A DNA stretch of 64,000 bases from positions 62,001 through 126,000 of the forward strand of contig NZ_FTOI01000004.1 in assembly GCF_900156725.1 (NCBI RefSeq). The letters run 5' to 3'. The notes under the pieces were generated by a model. It searched no databases. It was not told the origin of the DNA and saw only the letters and a program-made list of their open reading frames with translations. The position numbers and the translations under genes were made by a program. The DNA is from Kaistella chaponensis. GTDB taxonomy: Bacteria > Bacteroidota > Bacteroidia > Flavobacteriales > Weeksellaceae. Positions 25,068 to 35,824 of this stretch are shown here, piece after piece. Within the stretch, counting starts at the first letter, position 1; each line of letters starts with the position of its first letter.

Positions 25068-26435
25068 TTAATTGGCATTTTTATCACCATTAATAACTAA
25101 AAACACTGTTTTTAAAATGATAATAAAATCAAGACTTAGACTCCAATTTTTAACGTAAAAAGCATCCGCCAAAATTCTTTTTTGCATTTGAATATCACGA
25201 TCACCCGAATCTCCACGCAGTCCATTTACTTGTGCTAATCCAGTAATGCCAGGTTTTACTAAACTTCGTATGGAATATCGGCCAATTTTTAATTTATAAA
25301 AATCATCAACCAAGAGCATGTGTGGTCTTGGTCCAACTACAGACATTTCGCCTTTTAATACATTTAAAAACTGAGGCATTTCATCTAAACTTGTTTTTCT
25401 GAGAAATCTGCCTATTTTGGTAATTCGTTTATCATTTGCTGTCGTTGTCTGTTTGGTGCAATCATCGTTTACGTACATCGTACGAAATTTGTAGCAGCTA
25501 AATACTTTGTCGTGATACCCATATCTTTTCTGTAAAAAAAAGATCGATCCAGGATTGTCGAGCTTAATCAAAATTGCAATCAAAGGGAAAAGCCAGGAAC
25601 AGATAAATAGCAAAATAAAAGTCGATAGAATGATATCCACCGTTCTTTTCATCGTGATATTGGTCAAATAATCTAAAGGAAATTTCGACCGAACCAAAAC
25701 GGGCTGCATTTCAATATATCCTAAATCGTACCGGAAAAAATTATTTTTTGCGATGCTTGGAACTAATGAAATTCGAACTTTATTCGTCTCCGCTAATTTA
25801 TAGATGTCTTTTTCTTCGTCTTGTTCAAAACGGAGCGCTGAAAGATACATGGTGTGAATTCCGTGATCTTTCCAAAATTTTTTTAAATTTTCTGCGTTAA
25901 ATTTTTCTTCGGTGGGATATTCGAAAATCTTGAATCCATAATCTTTTCTCTCTGTTAAAATATTCTTGAGCAATTCTGTAGAGGAATCTTCATGCAAGAA
26001 CATGATATTTCGATAATTAATCCCTAAAGTTCGAAGATATTTTAAGGCAAAAAACACCAATGATTTGATGAGAAAAAGCATTAAGAATAAGAAAATTGCA
26101 ATCAGGAAACGATCCTGTTTTAAAAAATCATTATTGCTTACTTTGGCTAATAAAATCACACCGAAAATAAATAAAAAAATGTGCGTGATAAGCCTTTCCA
26201 GATAAATAGTGTACGTGAGATTCCGTGCAATGCTGTATAATTTGGTTCTACCACTGAGTAAAATCCAAAACAGAGTAAGAAGAATTAAAGACAATAAATT
26301 TTGCTCCCAAATTTCTCCGTCATCATTAAAGTCATTATTTCTGAGGAAAAAAAACAGAAATACTGAGGCAATGACAAAAACGTCAAGCAAAATAATAGTG
26401 ACTTTAAAATATCTAGAATATCGAATTTTTTGCAT
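25068..26435 (-). CDS. Polyprenyl-phosphate sugar phosphotransferase (WcaJ/WbaP type)
   Basis: A 455-residue membrane protein: four or five helices in residues 10-140, a CoA-binding-like cytosolic domain at 140-240, one more membrane segment at about 265-290, and the bacterial sugar-transferase domain with FFLQKRYGYHDKVFSCYKFRTM and DEMPQFLNVLKGEMSVVGPRPH. It transfers a sugar-1-phosphate to undecaprenyl phosphate to start an O-antigen or exopolysaccharide unit. It stands alone here; the glycan genes at 43-47 kb could use its product. Confidence 0.9.
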   Translation of the reverse strand: MQKIRYSRYFKVTIILLDVFVIASVFLFFFLRNNDFNDDGEIWEQNLLSLILLTLFWILLSGRTKLYSIARNLTYTIYLERLITHIFLFIFGVILLAKVSNNDFLKQDRFLIAIFLFLMLFLIKSLVFFALKYLRTLGINYRNIMFLHEDSSTELLKNILTERKDYGFKIFEYPTEEKFNAENLKKFWKDHGIHTMYLSALRFEQDEEKDIYKLAETNKVRISLVPSIAKNNFFRYDLGYIEMQPVLVRSKFPLDYLTNITMKRTVDIILSTFILLFICSWLFPLIAILIKLDNPGSIFFLQKRYGYHDKVFSCYKFRTMYVNDDCTKQTTTANDKRITKIGRFLRKTSLDEMPQFLNVLKGEMSVVGPRPHMLLVDDFYKLKIGRYSIRSLVKPGITGLAQVNGLRGDSGDRDIQMQKRILADAFYVKNWSLSLDFIIILKTVFLVINGDKNAN

Positions 26436-26471
26436 AAAACCGAATTATAAGAAGAGTAAAAGTAAGATAAA

Positions 26472-27104
26472 TTACGGAATATTCAAATATTTGTGAGTCT
26501 GTACTGAAGCTTGCCATTTCGGATTTGCTAAGATAAAATCGGTGATTTTAGGATAAATCTCTTCTCTTTTGCTCCATTCACTTTGGAGGTACAATTTGCA
26601 GTTTTCTGAAACTTTGGCTGCTTGTTCTTCCGCAAATTTGAAATCATTATTGTTAAAAATAATCATTTTCAATTCGCTCGCTTTGGAATAAATAGAGGGT
26701 TTTGGTAGACCTGTTTTTTTAGGAGAAAGCGTTATCCAATCAAGTGTTCCACTCATTTCATAGGCACCGGAAGTTTCGATATGAATTTCGCAACCCAACT
26801 CTTTTAGTTTGGAAGTTAAAAAATCTAAATTCCACATCAAAGGTTCTCCACCTGTTAAAACGATGGTTTTGCAATGTTTCGCGGCTGTTTCTGCAATTTC
26901 CTGCGTAGAAAGCAAAGGATGAAGATTTGGATCCCAACTTTCTTTCACATCACACCAATGACAACCGACGTCGCAACCGCCTAATCGAATAAAATAAGCA
27001 GCTTTTCCGGTATGCGCTCCTTCGCCTTGAATCGTGTAAAAATGCTCCATCACGGGGAGCATTTTACCTTCTTTTAATAAAATATTTTCTTCTTCTTTAG
27101 TCAT
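26472..27104 (-). CDS. queE: 7-carboxy-7-deazaguanine synthase QueE
   Basis: A 210-residue radical-SAM enzyme in queuosine synthesis that ring-contracts 6-carboxytetrahydropterin. The cluster motif is C44-DVG-C48-HW-C51, followed by the SAM-binding TGGEPLMWN and GCEIHIETSGA. Opening VMEHFYTIQGEGAHTGK binds the substrate. Overlaps folD by eight bases. High confidence. Confidence 0.93.
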   Translation of the reverse strand: MTKEEENILLKEGKMLPVMEHFYTIQGEGAHTGKAAYFIRLGGCDVGCHWCDVKESWDPNLHPLLSTQEIAETAAKHCKTIVLTGGEPLMWNLDFLTSKLKELGCEIHIETSGAYEMSGTLDWITLSPKKTGLPKPSIYSKASELKMIIFNNNDFKFAEEQAAKVSENCKLYLQSEWSKREEIYPKITDFILANPKWQASVQTHKYLNIP

Positions 27105-27981
27105 TATATACTGAAGTTTTGTAGGCTAAAATTGTGTTTTTCATCAACATTGCTCTCGTCATTGGTCCAACTCCGCCCGGAACAGGTGTGATCGCAGATG
27201 CAATTTCCTTGCAACTTTCAAAATCGACATCTCCTGTTAAAGTGTAGCCTTTTTCGGTGTTGTCTTCTACTCTTGTAATTCCCACGTCGATTACTACCGC
27301 GCCTTTTTTGATCATTTCACCTTTCAAGAAATTGGGATCACCAAGAGCAGTAATTACAATATCTGCATTTTTGGTAAAATCCTCAATATGAGGTGTATAA
27401 GAATGGGTTAAAGTGACAGTAGAATTTCCCGGAAAATCTTTTCGTCCCATCAAAATACTCATCGGTTTTCCTACAATTCTGCTTCTTCCTATGATTACAC
27501 AGTGTTTTCCTTTGGTATCGATTTGATATCTTTCTAATAAAGTTAGAATTCCAAACGGAGTTGCGGGTAGAAAAGTATCCATTTCCAGCGCCATTTTCCC
27601 GAAATTTTCTGGGTGAAAACCATCTACATCTTTTCTAGGATCGATTGCCATAATGATTTTCTCCTGATCAATTTGCTTTGGCAAAGGCAATTGCACGATG
27701 AAACCATCTACATCTTTGTCTTTATTGAGCTCAGAAATCGTTTCTAAAAGTTCAGCTTCTGAAACCGTACTCGAAAATTTGATCAATGATGATTTAAAAC
27801 CTACTTCTTTACAATCTTTAATTTTGTTGTTCACGTAAGTCATACTTGCGCCGTTGCTTCCGACCAAGATTGCCACCAAATGTGGAGGTCTTCTTTTTCC
27901 AGCGACGATTTTATCAACATCTGCGCGAATTTCTTTCTTGATTTCTTTGGAAACTTTCAGTCCATCGAGAATTTTTGCCAT
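27097..27981 (-). CDS. folD: Bifunctional methylenetetrahydrofolate dehydrogenase/cyclohydrolase FolD
   Basis: A 294-residue cytoplasmic enzyme interconverting 5,10-methylene-, methenyl- and 10-formyl-THF. Signatures: the catalytic Y-x3-K segment TYVNNKIKDCKEVG, DGFIVQLPLP, the NADP-binding GRSRIVGKP and PVPGGVGPMTRAML. Full length. Its 3' end overlaps queE. Confidence 0.95.
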   Translation of the reverse strand: MAKILDGLKVSKEIKKEIRADVDKIVAGKRRPPHLVAILVGSNGASMTYVNNKIKDCKEVGFKSSLIKFSSTVSEAELLETISELNKDKDVDGFIVQLPLPKQIDQEKIIMAIDPRKDVDGFHPENFGKMALEMDTFLPATPFGILTLLERYQIDTKGKHCVIIGRSRIVGKPMSILMGRKDFPGNSTVTLTHSYTPHIEDFTKNADIVITALGDPNFLKGEMIKKGAVVIDVGITRVEDNTEKGYTLTGDVDFESCKEIASAITPVPGGVGPMTRAMLMKNTILAYKTSVYND

Positions 27982-28000
27982 TATACTTATACTTTTAGAT

Positions 28001-29641
28001 TTACTTTCTATCCTTAAAATAATTCATTAAGCCATTTGTAGAAGAGTCGTGAGAAGTAATTTTCTCAGAATTTTCTAATTCTGCCAAGATTTTTCCTGCT
28101 AAAACTTTTCCTAATTCCACCCCAAATTGATCAAAACTGAAAACATTCCAAATAACTCCTTGCACGAATATTTTATGCTCGTACATTGCGATCAATTGTC
28201 CTAATGAAAAAGGAGTTAAGGTATTGAATAACAAAGAGTTTGTTGGCGTATTTCCGTGGAAGACTTTGTAATTGACCAATCTGTTTATTTCGTCTTCTGA
28301 AATGCCAGATTTTACCAGTTCTGCTCTTGCTTCTTCTTCCGTTTTTCCAAAAGCCAAAGCTTCTGTTTGTGCAAAAAAGTTGGCCATCAATTTTTCCTGA
28401 TGATCAGAAACTTCGTTGCAAGATTTCACGTATGCAATAAAATCAGCCGGAATTAATTCTGTTCCTTGATGAATCAATTGATAAAATGCGTGTTGACCGT
28501 TAGTTCCAGGTTCTCCCCAAATAACTGGTCCCGTTTCATATTCTACAAAATTTCCATTTCTGTCTACACATTTTCCATTGCTTTCCATATCGCCTTGTTG
28601 CAAATAGGCTGCAAAACGGTCTAAATATTGAGAATAGGGAAGGATTGCATACGTTCCCGCATCAAAAAAGTTGCGGTACCAAATTCCCATTAAACCCATT
28701 ATAACTGGAACATTTTCTTTAAAATCAGCGGTTTGAAAATGAATGTCGCTTTCATTTGCTCCTTTCAATAATTGTTCAAAATTTTCATAACCAACGGAAA
28801 GTACGATGCTTAAGCCGATCGCGCTCCACAAAGAATATCTTCCACCGACCCAATCCCAGAATTCAAAAATATTTTCTTCTGCAATTCCGAAAATTTTCAC
28901 TGCATTGGTATTCGTAGAAAGCGCCACGAAATGTTTTGCGACTTCTTCTTGTTTTCCACTTTTCAAAAACCATGCTTTTGCAGAATCTGCGTTGGTCATT
29001 GTTTCTTGAGTAGTAAATGTTTTTGAAGCGATGATGAAAAGGGTCGTTTCAGGATTTAAATTTTTCAAAACTTCTGCGATGTGATTTCCATCGACATTTG
29101 AAACGAAATGAACATTGAGTCTGGTTTTAAAGTGCTTTAAAGCCGAACAAACCATCACTGGTCCCAAATCTGAACCGCCAATTCCGATATTTACAACATC
29201 GGTAATTTCTTTGCCCGAAAATCCTTTGTGTTCCCCAGAAATAATTTTCTCGGAGAATGTTTTCATCTGGTTTAGAACTCGTTTAATTCCGGGTTTAATA
29301 TTTTCGCCATCAACCAAAATTTCTTGATCAGAAAAATCTCTTAAAGCGGTATGTAAAACGGCTCTACCTTCAGTTTCATTGATTTTTTCACCAGAAAACA
29401 TGGCATCAATCGCCGATTTCAATTTACTTTCTTCGGCTAGATTTTGTAATAGTTCAAATGTTTTTGCATCAATTAAATTTTTGGAATAATCAAAAAGATA
29501 CTCTTCTCTTTGAACTGAAAATTGATTAAAACGTTCGGGATTGTACTGAAAAAGCGATCGAAGCTCGAAATCATTTTGCGCAAAATGAGTGTTAAGTGCT
29601 TTCCACGCTTCTGTTTGGGTAGGATTTATTTTGGGTAACAT
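28001..29641 (-). CDS. pgi: Glucose-6-phosphate isomerase
   Basis: A 546-residue full-length phosphoglucose isomerase of glycolysis. Signatures: [34 protein letters not shown] and the catalytic region [27 protein letters not shown]. The C-terminal [12 protein letters not shown] carries the catalytic-loop His. Cytoplasmic. Confidence 0.96.
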   Translation of the reverse strand: MLPKINPTQTEAWKALNTHFAQNDFELRSLFQYNPERFNQFSVQREEYLFDYSKNLIDAKTFELLQNLAEESKLKSAIDAMFSGEKINETEGRAVLHTALRDFSDQEILVDGENIKPGIKRVLNQMKTFSEKIISGEHKGFSGKEITDVVNIGIGGSDLGPVMVCSALKHFKTRLNVHFVSNVDGNHIAEVLKNLNPETTLFIIASKTFTTQETMTNADSAKAWFLKSGKQEEVAKHFVALSTNTNAVKIFGIAEENIFEFWDWVGGRYSLWSAIGLSIVLSVGYENFEQLLKGANESDIHFQTADFKENVPVIMGLMGIWYRNFFDAGTYAILPYSQYLDRFAAYLQQGDMESNGKCVDRNGNFVEYETGPVIWGEPGTNGQHAFYQLIHQGTELIPADFIAYVKSCNEVSDHQEKLMANFFAQTEALAFGKTEEEARAELVKSGISEDEINRLVNYKVFHGNTPTNSLLFNTLTPFSLGQLIAMYEHKIFVQGVIWNVFSFDQFGVELGKVLAGKILAELENSEKITSHDSSTNGLMNYFKDRK

Positions 29642-29695
29642 CTTAGAAATTTTTGAATTACAGATTTTAAATCTTTCTTTTTTTTAAAACCGCTA

Positions 29696-29703
29696 CAAAT
29701 TTA
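29696..29703 (-). promoter_or_regulatory. -7 element of pgi
   Basis: TAAATTTG on the minus strand (29703 to 29696), about 55 bases ahead of the pgi ATG. Confidence 0.35.
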
Positions 29704-29838
29704 CGGAAAAATGGATGGATGGAAAACTTTGTGGCCAAGAAGAAATGATTATTTTTGTTTGGATATGTAATGAGTTATCGGAATACAAATTCATTTTATC
29801 TTTAATTGAAACGTTACATTCTCTCAAATTCGATTTTT

Positions 29839-31668
29839 ATGAAATTATTTTTACAATTATTATTGCTCTTCATCGGGAATGTAACATTTTGCCAAAATAT
29901 GGAATGGGGGAAATTTTCGCAAAAAGAGATCGAAATGACCGATGTGTCTTTTGAGTCAGGAGCAGAAGCTGTAAAGTTGGGAGAAATTGGTCATTTGAAA
30001 ATTACAGAAAGTGGTTACGAACTTCTCGAGTACGACAGAACAAAAATTTTATCTGTAGACGGATTTGATCACGCTCAGAAGAAATGGAGTTATCATCCTG
30101 GTGTTTTGAATGATAAAGTGGTTATTCAGGACGCGCACACTGTTAATTTTGTGAACGGAACAGCGATCATCACACCGCTGGATAAAAAAGACATTATCAT
30201 CAGTAGAAATGGGGATGAAGAGGAAATTGCATTTGCTTTTCCTAATGTTCGTATTGGTTCTATTATCGAATATAAAGTGAAAATTCTTCGCACCAGTAAT
30301 CTTTATGCTTCGCCGTGGCGTTTTCAAAACTCAATTCCCACGATTTCGTCGCAACTGTTTCTAAATTTAGCGACAACGGCTGATTATAAAACCATCTTAA
30401 AAGGAAAACAGCTCAACCGAAAATACGGTGGAAAGAAGAATAATAAGCGGTGGGAATTGTTGAATATTCCAAGTGACAATGTAATTAAAAACGTCTATAA
30501 TCCAGATGATTACAGGGAAAAACTGATGTATCAGTATACTTCTGCAAGGTTGTATTACGGTAGTTATTATTCCGAAAACACATGGAATGGATTCAGAAAA
30601 TTGATCAATAATGATATTCAGAAAAGTAAAAAAGGTGCTGATTTTAAAGAAATTGCCAATAGCATCAGGAATGGTTCTACAAAATTAGAAACCCTCAGAA
30701 ACACTGTTCGTTATTTACGGGATCATTACCAGTGGAATCGCCATACCGCTGTGCAGTCATTTAACCTTGCTTCGGAATTTTTAAAAAAGAAAACAGGAAA
30801 CACTGCTGATTTTAATATTGTTTTAGAAGAGATTTTGAAAGTAAAAAATATACAATCAGAAATAGCCGTCAATAGTCTTCGGTCGAATGGTAGAATTATT
30901 GTTGCTTATCCCACATTTTCAAAATTACAAACGCTCGTGAATATTGTTGAAATTGATAATGGAGAAAAATTAATGATCGATGCTGCTACTTCACAGCCAG
31001 ATAATCTGCGCTTTTTATCTTTAAATCATTACAATTACATTGTTTTAGGACTGGAAGAAACGGGCGATGTTTTTACCGTTGTTTCGCCGCCGCTTTCTGA
31101 ATTTATTTCCCAGCAGAATTTAACAATTGAGGATGAAAATTCGCAGGTTCAAGTGACAAATAGAAGTACAGGATATTTTAATTCAGGTGATTTTAAACCA
31201 CAGATTTTTAATGTTTTTCGCGGAATTCAAACCAATGAAAATACGAAGAAGGAACCCGACGAATGGCAAGTGAACAACCAAACAATATCGTTTGAAAATC
31301 CTGCCAATTCTTTTTTTGTAATCGAAAATCCTTTAACCAAAACTCTAGCGACGATATTGGTAGAAAAAGATAGAGATTATCCGATCGAGATAGATTTTCC
31401 TTTTTTGACAACAGTAATATTGAATACCAAACTTCCGGAAAACTATCATCTTGAAAGCACTAATTTTAACCGAAAAATATCGGCTTTTAATGGAGCATTA
31501 CAATATTTGCAACAAGTTGAATTGAAAGATGGTGAACCACTTTTAACTTGGTCTTTGCTTATCAATAAAACCGTTTTTGAGACTGGTGAAATTCAGGAAT
31601 ATCAGAATTTTACCAGCCAGTTATCTGCTGTTTTTTCTGAAGTTGCGGTTGCTAAAAAGGTTAAATAA
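29839..31668 (+). CDS. DUF3857 domain exported protein
   Basis: A 609-residue protein starting at the ATG at 29839, which gives a clean signal peptide (MKLFLQLLLLFIGNVTFCQ). A DUF3857 domain (about 40-210) leads into a transglutaminase-like region (RNTVRYLRDHYQWNRHTA, about 285-380) and a C-terminal beta-rich DUF3858-like part. The transglutaminase Cys is not visible: the expected position reads AVQSFNLASEFL, so it is likely non-catalytic. Function unknown; family members are periplasmic or surface proteins of Bacteroidota. Confidence 0.8.
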   Translation: MKLFLQLLLLFIGNVTFCQNMEWGKFSQKEIEMTDVSFESGAEAVKLGEIGHLKITESGYELLEYDRTKILSVDGFDHAQKKWSYHPGVLNDKVVIQDAHTVNFVNGTAIITPLDKKDIIISRNGDEEEIAFAFPNVRIGSIIEYKVKILRTSNLYASPWRFQNSIPTISSQLFLNLATTADYKTILKGKQLNRKYGGKKNNKRWELLNIPSDNVIKNVYNPDDYREKLMYQYTSARLYYGSYYSENTWNGFRKLINNDIQKSKKGADFKEIANSIRNGSTKLETLRNTVRYLRDHYQWNRHTAVQSFNLASEFLKKKTGNTADFNIVLEEILKVKNIQSEIAVNSLRSNGRIIVAYPTFSKLQTLVNIVEIDNGEKLMIDAATSQPDNLRFLSLNHYNYIVLGLEETGDVFTVVSPPLSEFISQQNLTIEDENSQVQVTNRSTGYFNSGDFKPQIFNVFRGIQTNENTKKEPDEWQVNNQTISFENPANSFFVIENPLTKTLATILVEKDRDYPIEIDFPFLTTVILNTKLPENYHLESTNFNRKISAFNGALQYLQQVELKDGEPLLTWSLLINKTVFETGEIQEYQNFTSQLSAVFSEVAVAKKVK

Positions 31669-31702
31669 AAAATCTTCAGTATGGTATAACACTGAAGATT
31701 TT
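31669..31702 (+). terminator. Terminator after the DUF3857 gene
   Basis: AAAATCTTCAGT and ACTGAAGATTTT pair perfectly over 12 bp with a 10-base loop. Confidence 0.75.
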
Positions 31703-31817
31703 AGAAAATAATTTGACGAACGTTTATAACTCGGTCTGAAATTATTGGTAACAAACCGCTGTAAATCCTTTGGACTAAAAAATCAGCGTGGTTGTATCAT
31801 TATTAAATAAATAATTG

Positions 31818-32195
31818 CTACCTGAAAATTTCTTTCAACTTATGTGCATTGTCAAACAAAATCCAAAATAAAATTACCAGCAGAACTACTGAAATTCCGA
31901 TTCCTGCACCACTTGGATCCACAGTGAAGTTTTGGGCCAAAATCCCTACCATTACAGGTAAAAGTACCATTGCTCCCAATGTTCTAGTTTTGGAAAAAAT
32001 CGCCAATAATCCGCCAATAAATTCGATGACTCCTACTAATGGCAAGATCCAGGGAATAACCATCAATGCTGCAAAAACTTTTTTGGTTTCTTCAGGAAGC
32101 TCCGGTGTTGGCATATAATGAAAAAATTTGTCGAGACCAGCGTTGATAAACATCAAGCCGAATAGCGTGAAAAGGATAGTTTTTAGGATTTTCAT
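31818..32195 (-). CDS. DoxX-family membrane protein
   Basis: A 125-residue protein with four predicted helices, DoxX/SURF4-like: the first helix with FINAGLDKFFHYMP, then LPLVGVIEFIGGLLAIF, LGAMVLLPVMVGIL and the last helix. The start is the ATG at 32195 because the -7 element makes the transcript begin near 32210. DoxX proteins of this kind are often uncharacterised. Confidence 0.82.
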   Translation of the reverse strand: MKILKTILFTLFGLMFINAGLDKFFHYMPTPELPEETKKVFAALMVIPWILPLVGVIEFIGGLLAIFSKTRTLGAMVLLPVMVGILAQNFTVDPSGAGIGISVVLLVILFWILFDNAHKLKEIFR

Positions 32196-32216
32196 AGACT
32201 TAGATTTTAAAAGAAC

Positions 32217-32224
32217 CAAATATA
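32217..32224 (-). promoter_or_regulatory. -7 element of the DoxX gene
   Basis: TATATTTG on the minus strand (32224 to 32217); its position decides the start codon of the DoxX gene. No -33 TTG. Confidence 0.45.
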
Positions 32225-32229
32225 ATAAA

Positions 32230-33339
32230 TTACTCTTTCTCTTCTAAAGTAATTTTCTTTGTGATTTTGTATTTCCTGCGGATTTTATTCATCTTGCTTT
32301 CTTCACCCAAAAGTTTTCCCCACGGTTCTAAACCTTCAATTCTTTCAAATATAATTTTCAGAATCGCTAAAAAAGGAATACTCAAAAACATTCCCGAAAT
32401 TCCCCACAATTCTTCTCCTATTAAAAGTCCAATAAAAGTAAATAATGCATTGATTTTTACCTTGGAACCTACAACCAATGGTAAAACAATGTTCGCATCG
32501 ATTATGTGAATGACAATGTATCCTAGCAAAACAAAAAAGGTGTGATTTCCACCAGTTGCAAAGGATATCAAACAAGCCATTAAACCTGCAATTAAAACCC
32601 CTACATAAGGAATAACATTGAGAAGTCCTGTTAGAACTCCCAGTAAAATTGCATATTTCACTCCTAATATAGAAAGGAGAATACTCGTTAAAATGCTTAC
32701 AATAAGAATTTGAATGAGAAGACCCGAAATATAAATCTTAATTATTTTTTGAATTTCCAGGATCGCGTCGTTTACTTTATAAAAATGTCTTTCGTGAAAG
32801 ACAGAAATGATAAAACCATATAAAATACGGCGGTAATTCAATAGAAAAATAAAAAATAAGGCACTGAAAACAAAAAATGCCATCGTAGATGAAAACATCG
32901 AAAATGTGAAACCCAAGATCAATGCGGTTGAAGACAGTACTTTTTCCAATGCCTGATTGATGTAACTCATCTGTTTCGTAAAGTTCACGTGAAAGTTGTG
33001 AGAAACCCAAACCTGCAACTGCTCGAAAGATGTGAACACCTGTGATTTCAAGGTTGGAAAATCATTCGCAAAGTCGCCAAGTTGTACCGTAAAAAAGTAA
33101 ATGAGTCCGGATAGAAATGTCAACATCACCAGTAAAGAGGAAAATGTAGAAATGGTACGCGAAAATTTCGCTTTTCTCTCTAGAAAATTTGCAAAGGGCA
33201 GAAACAACAATGCCATTAAAAAAGAGAAGAAAAGGGGAGCCAAAACTCCTTTCCCGATTTTTGCTAAATACCCAATTGCCAAAATACTCACCAAAATTAA
33301 GGCAAGTCTAAGCACAAAAGGAAGTTTAATTTCTTTCAT
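32230..33339 (-). CDS. AI-2E family transporter
   Basis: A 369-residue polytopic inner-membrane protein (about eight helices) of the AI-2E/PerM family, start chosen at the ATG at 33339, since the earlier in-frame ATG lies inside the Lon terminator. The conserved segment LGVLTGLLNVIPYVGVLIAG and a Gly-rich helix near the C-terminus (LIGEELWGISGMFLSIPFLAI) are typical. Substrate unknown; related members export AI-2 or Na+. The C-terminal tail is Lys-rich. Confidence 0.85.
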   Translation of the reverse strand: MKEIKLPFVLRLALILVSILAIGYLAKIGKGVLAPLFFSFLMALLFLPFANFLERKAKFSRTISTFSSLLVMLTFLSGLIYFFTVQLGDFANDFPTLKSQVFTSFEQLQVWVSHNFHVNFTKQMSYINQALEKVLSSTALILGFTFSMFSSTMAFFVFSALFFIFLLNYRRILYGFIISVFHERHFYKVNDAILEIQKIIKIYISGLLIQILIVSILTSILLSILGVKYAILLGVLTGLLNVIPYVGVLIAGLMACLISFATGGNHTFFVLLGYIVIHIIDANIVLPLVVGSKVKINALFTFIGLLIGEELWGISGMFLSIPFLAILKIIFERIEGLEPWGKLLGEESKMNKIRRKYKITKKITLEEKE

Positions 33340-33376
33340 GAAACAAAGTAACAATAAATTATTTTTTGGCAAAAAA

Positions 33377-33401
33377 AAACGTTTCAAATATTGAAACGTT
33401 T
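33377..33401 (-). terminator. Terminator of lon
   Basis: AAACGTTTCAA-ATA-TTGAAACGTTT, a perfect 11-bp stem followed by nine T on the minus strand. Separates lon from the AI-2E gene. Confidence 0.9.
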
Positions 33402-33408
33402 CTTGGTG

Positions 33409-35814
33409 TTATTTTTCAATCGCGAGATCAATTACTTCGCTCATTCGACTTACATAATTGACCTTCAGATTTTTAAGATAGTCTTTCTTGATTTCTTCAA
33501 CATCTTTTCGATTGGCTTCACACAGAATGATTTCTTTAATTCCGGCTCTTGCTGCAGCGAGTAGTTTTTCTTTGATTCCGCCTACAGGAAGTACTTTTCC
33601 TCTCAGTGTAATTTCTCCGGTCATGGCGAGATGCTCTTTTACTTTTTTGTTTTTAAAACTCGACACAATGGAAGTTAACATTGCAATTCCGGCTGAAGGT
33701 CCGTCTTTTGGTGTCGCACCTTCAGGAACGTGAACGTGAATGTTGTTTTTTTGAATGTCTTCAGAAGAAATCCCGAGTTCATTATGTTTGGCTTTAATAT
33801 ATTCAAGCGCAATCGTTGCTGATTCCTTCATCACATTTCCGAGGTTTCCGGTCATCGTCAGATTTCCTTTTCCTTCGCTCAAAATACTTTCGATAAACAA
33901 AATGTCTCCACCAACTTGGGTCCAAGCTAAACCGGTTACAACTCCTGGAACACCGGTGATTTCAGATAAACTCTTCATTCTTGGAACGCCTAAAATTTCA
34001 TCAATTTTCTCAACCGTAATTTTCGGATCGTAGGCTTTTTCCATGGCAGTTTGCAAAGCGATCCATCGAGCTACTGCAGCAATTTGCTTTTCTAGTCCAC
34101 GAACGCCGCTTTCCGAAGTGTGCGCATCAACAATATGTTTCAGTTCTGGATTTCCGAGTTTGAAAGATTTAGCATCCAAACCATTTTCTTCCTGTTGTTT
34201 TTTAATGAGATGGCGTTTTGCGATTTCTACTTTTTCTTCTAAAGTATAACCCGCAATTTCGATAATTTCCATTCGGTCAAGAAGTGGTCTTTGAACGGTT
34301 GAAAGGGAATTTGCTGTTGCAATAAACATGACTTTCGACAAATCATAACCCAGTTCTAAGAAATTATCATAGAACGCGTGATTTTGTTCTGGATCTAAAA
34401 CTTCTAACAAAGCAGAACTTGGATCACCATGAATTCCTGTGCCGATTTTATCGATTTCATCTAATACAATCACAGGATTTGAAGTTCCTGATTTCTTGAT
34501 GGATTGCAGAATTCTTCCCGCCATTGCACCAATATAGGTTTTTCGATGTCCACGGATTTCAGATTCATCGTGAAGTCCACCCAAAGAAACACGCACATAT
34601 TTTCTTCCCAAAGCATCTGCAATTGATTTTCCTAAAGAAGTTTTTCCAACTCCGGGAGGACCAACCAAACATAAAATTGGGGATTTCATATTATTTTTCA
34701 ATTTCAGAACCGCCATGTGTTCCAAAATTCTTTTCTTAATGTCTTCTAAACCAAAATGAGCTTTATCCAAAACTTTTTCAGCTTTTTGAATGTCGAAAAC
34801 ATCTTTTGAAAATTTTTCCCACGGTAAATCAGTAAAAAAGTCGAGATAATTTCTTTGAACATTATAATCCGGAGAGTTTGGATTTTGACGTTGCAGTCGG
34901 TTGATTACTTTTTTGAAATGTTCTTCAACTTCCTCACTCCAATTGATCTTTTTTGCTTTTTCTAAAAGTTCTTCTACATCAGATTCCGGACCACCTCCCA
35001 ATTCATCCTGAATGGTTCTCATCTGCTGATTCAGGAAATATTCTCTTTGGCTTTTGTCTAATTCTTTATTGGTTTTTTGATGAATTTGATTTCGCAATTC
35101 CAGTTTTCTGAAATCGTCGTGCATCAGTTCATAACATTTCTGCGCGCGATTGAGGAGACTTTTTTCTTCCAACAATTTCTGTTTATCACCAGAAGTGAAA
35201 TTAGCATTGGTACAGATGAAATTAAGCAGATCTTCCGGATCGCTCATGTTTTTGATGGCGAAATTAGCAGCATTTGGAATGTTTGGATCCAAATCAATGA
35301 TTTTTACCGCTAGATCTTTAATGTTTTCTAATAATGCATTGTACTCCTCGGTTTTTTTGGAAACAACATCTTTCAGTTTCGTAATTTCCGCTTTAAAATA
35401 AGGTTTTGTAGCGGTAAAAGTTTTTATTTTAAACCTTTGAAAACCTTTAGTGATCGCCGTTACATTGCCTTCAGGAAGTTTAATGATTTTGATAATCTTC
35501 GCCAAAGTTCCTGTCTGATAAAGATCTTTTTGAGTGGGATTTTCAATGGCTGAATTGTTTTGGCTTAAAATCCCGATAAATTCATTGTTTCTTTGCGCTT
35601 CTTCTAAAAGCTGAATCGACATTTCTCTTCCTGCGGTTATAGGAATAACCACTTTTGGAAACATCACCAAATTTCTTACTGGCAAAATAGGAAATACTTT
35701 TTGCTCTTTGTTTTCAGAAACATCCATAATGTCTGAAATATTTATTTCTTCTGCTAGAATGCTGAAACTATCTTCCATAATTTCATCGAATGAAATTTCT
35801 TCAAAATCTGTCAT
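33409..35814 (-). CDS. lon: Lon protease
   Basis: An 801-residue ATP-dependent cytoplasmic protease with the LonA layout: N-terminal substrate domain (about 45-255), AAA+ module with Walker A GPPGVGKT, and C-terminal protease with the catalytic Ser of KDGPSAGIAM and the Lys of GGIKEKLLAA. The start is the ATG at 35814 (MTDFEEISF). A 19-bp palindrome lies 11 bases upstream of the start and could be its operator. Confidence 0.96.
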   Translation of the reverse strand: MTDFEEISFDEIMEDSFSILAEEINISDIMDVSENKEQKVFPILPVRNLVMFPKVVIPITAGREMSIQLLEEAQRNNEFIGILSQNNSAIENPTQKDLYQTGTLAKIIKIIKLPEGNVTAITKGFQRFKIKTFTATKPYFKAEITKLKDVVSKKTEEYNALLENIKDLAVKIIDLDPNIPNAANFAIKNMSDPEDLLNFICTNANFTSGDKQKLLEEKSLLNRAQKCYELMHDDFRKLELRNQIHQKTNKELDKSQREYFLNQQMRTIQDELGGGPESDVEELLEKAKKINWSEEVEEHFKKVINRLQRQNPNSPDYNVQRNYLDFFTDLPWEKFSKDVFDIQKAEKVLDKAHFGLEDIKKRILEHMAVLKLKNNMKSPILCLVGPPGVGKTSLGKSIADALGRKYVRVSLGGLHDESEIRGHRKTYIGAMAGRILQSIKKSGTSNPVIVLDEIDKIGTGIHGDPSSALLEVLDPEQNHAFYDNFLELGYDLSKVMFIATANSLSTVQRPLLDRMEIIEIAGYTLEEKVEIAKRHLIKKQQEENGLDAKSFKLGNPELKHIVDAHTSESGVRGLEKQIAAVARWIALQTAMEKAYDPKITVEKIDEILGVPRMKSLSEITGVPGVVTGLAWTQVGGDILFIESILSEGKGNLTMTGNLGNVMKESATIALEYIKAKHNELGISSEDIQKNNIHVHVPEGATPKDGPSAGIAMLTSIVSSFKNKKVKEHLAMTGEITLRGKVLPVGGIKEKLLAAARAGIKEIILCEANRKDVEEIKKDYLKNLKVNYVSRMSEVIDLAIEK

Positions 35815-35824
35815 AATATTCTTG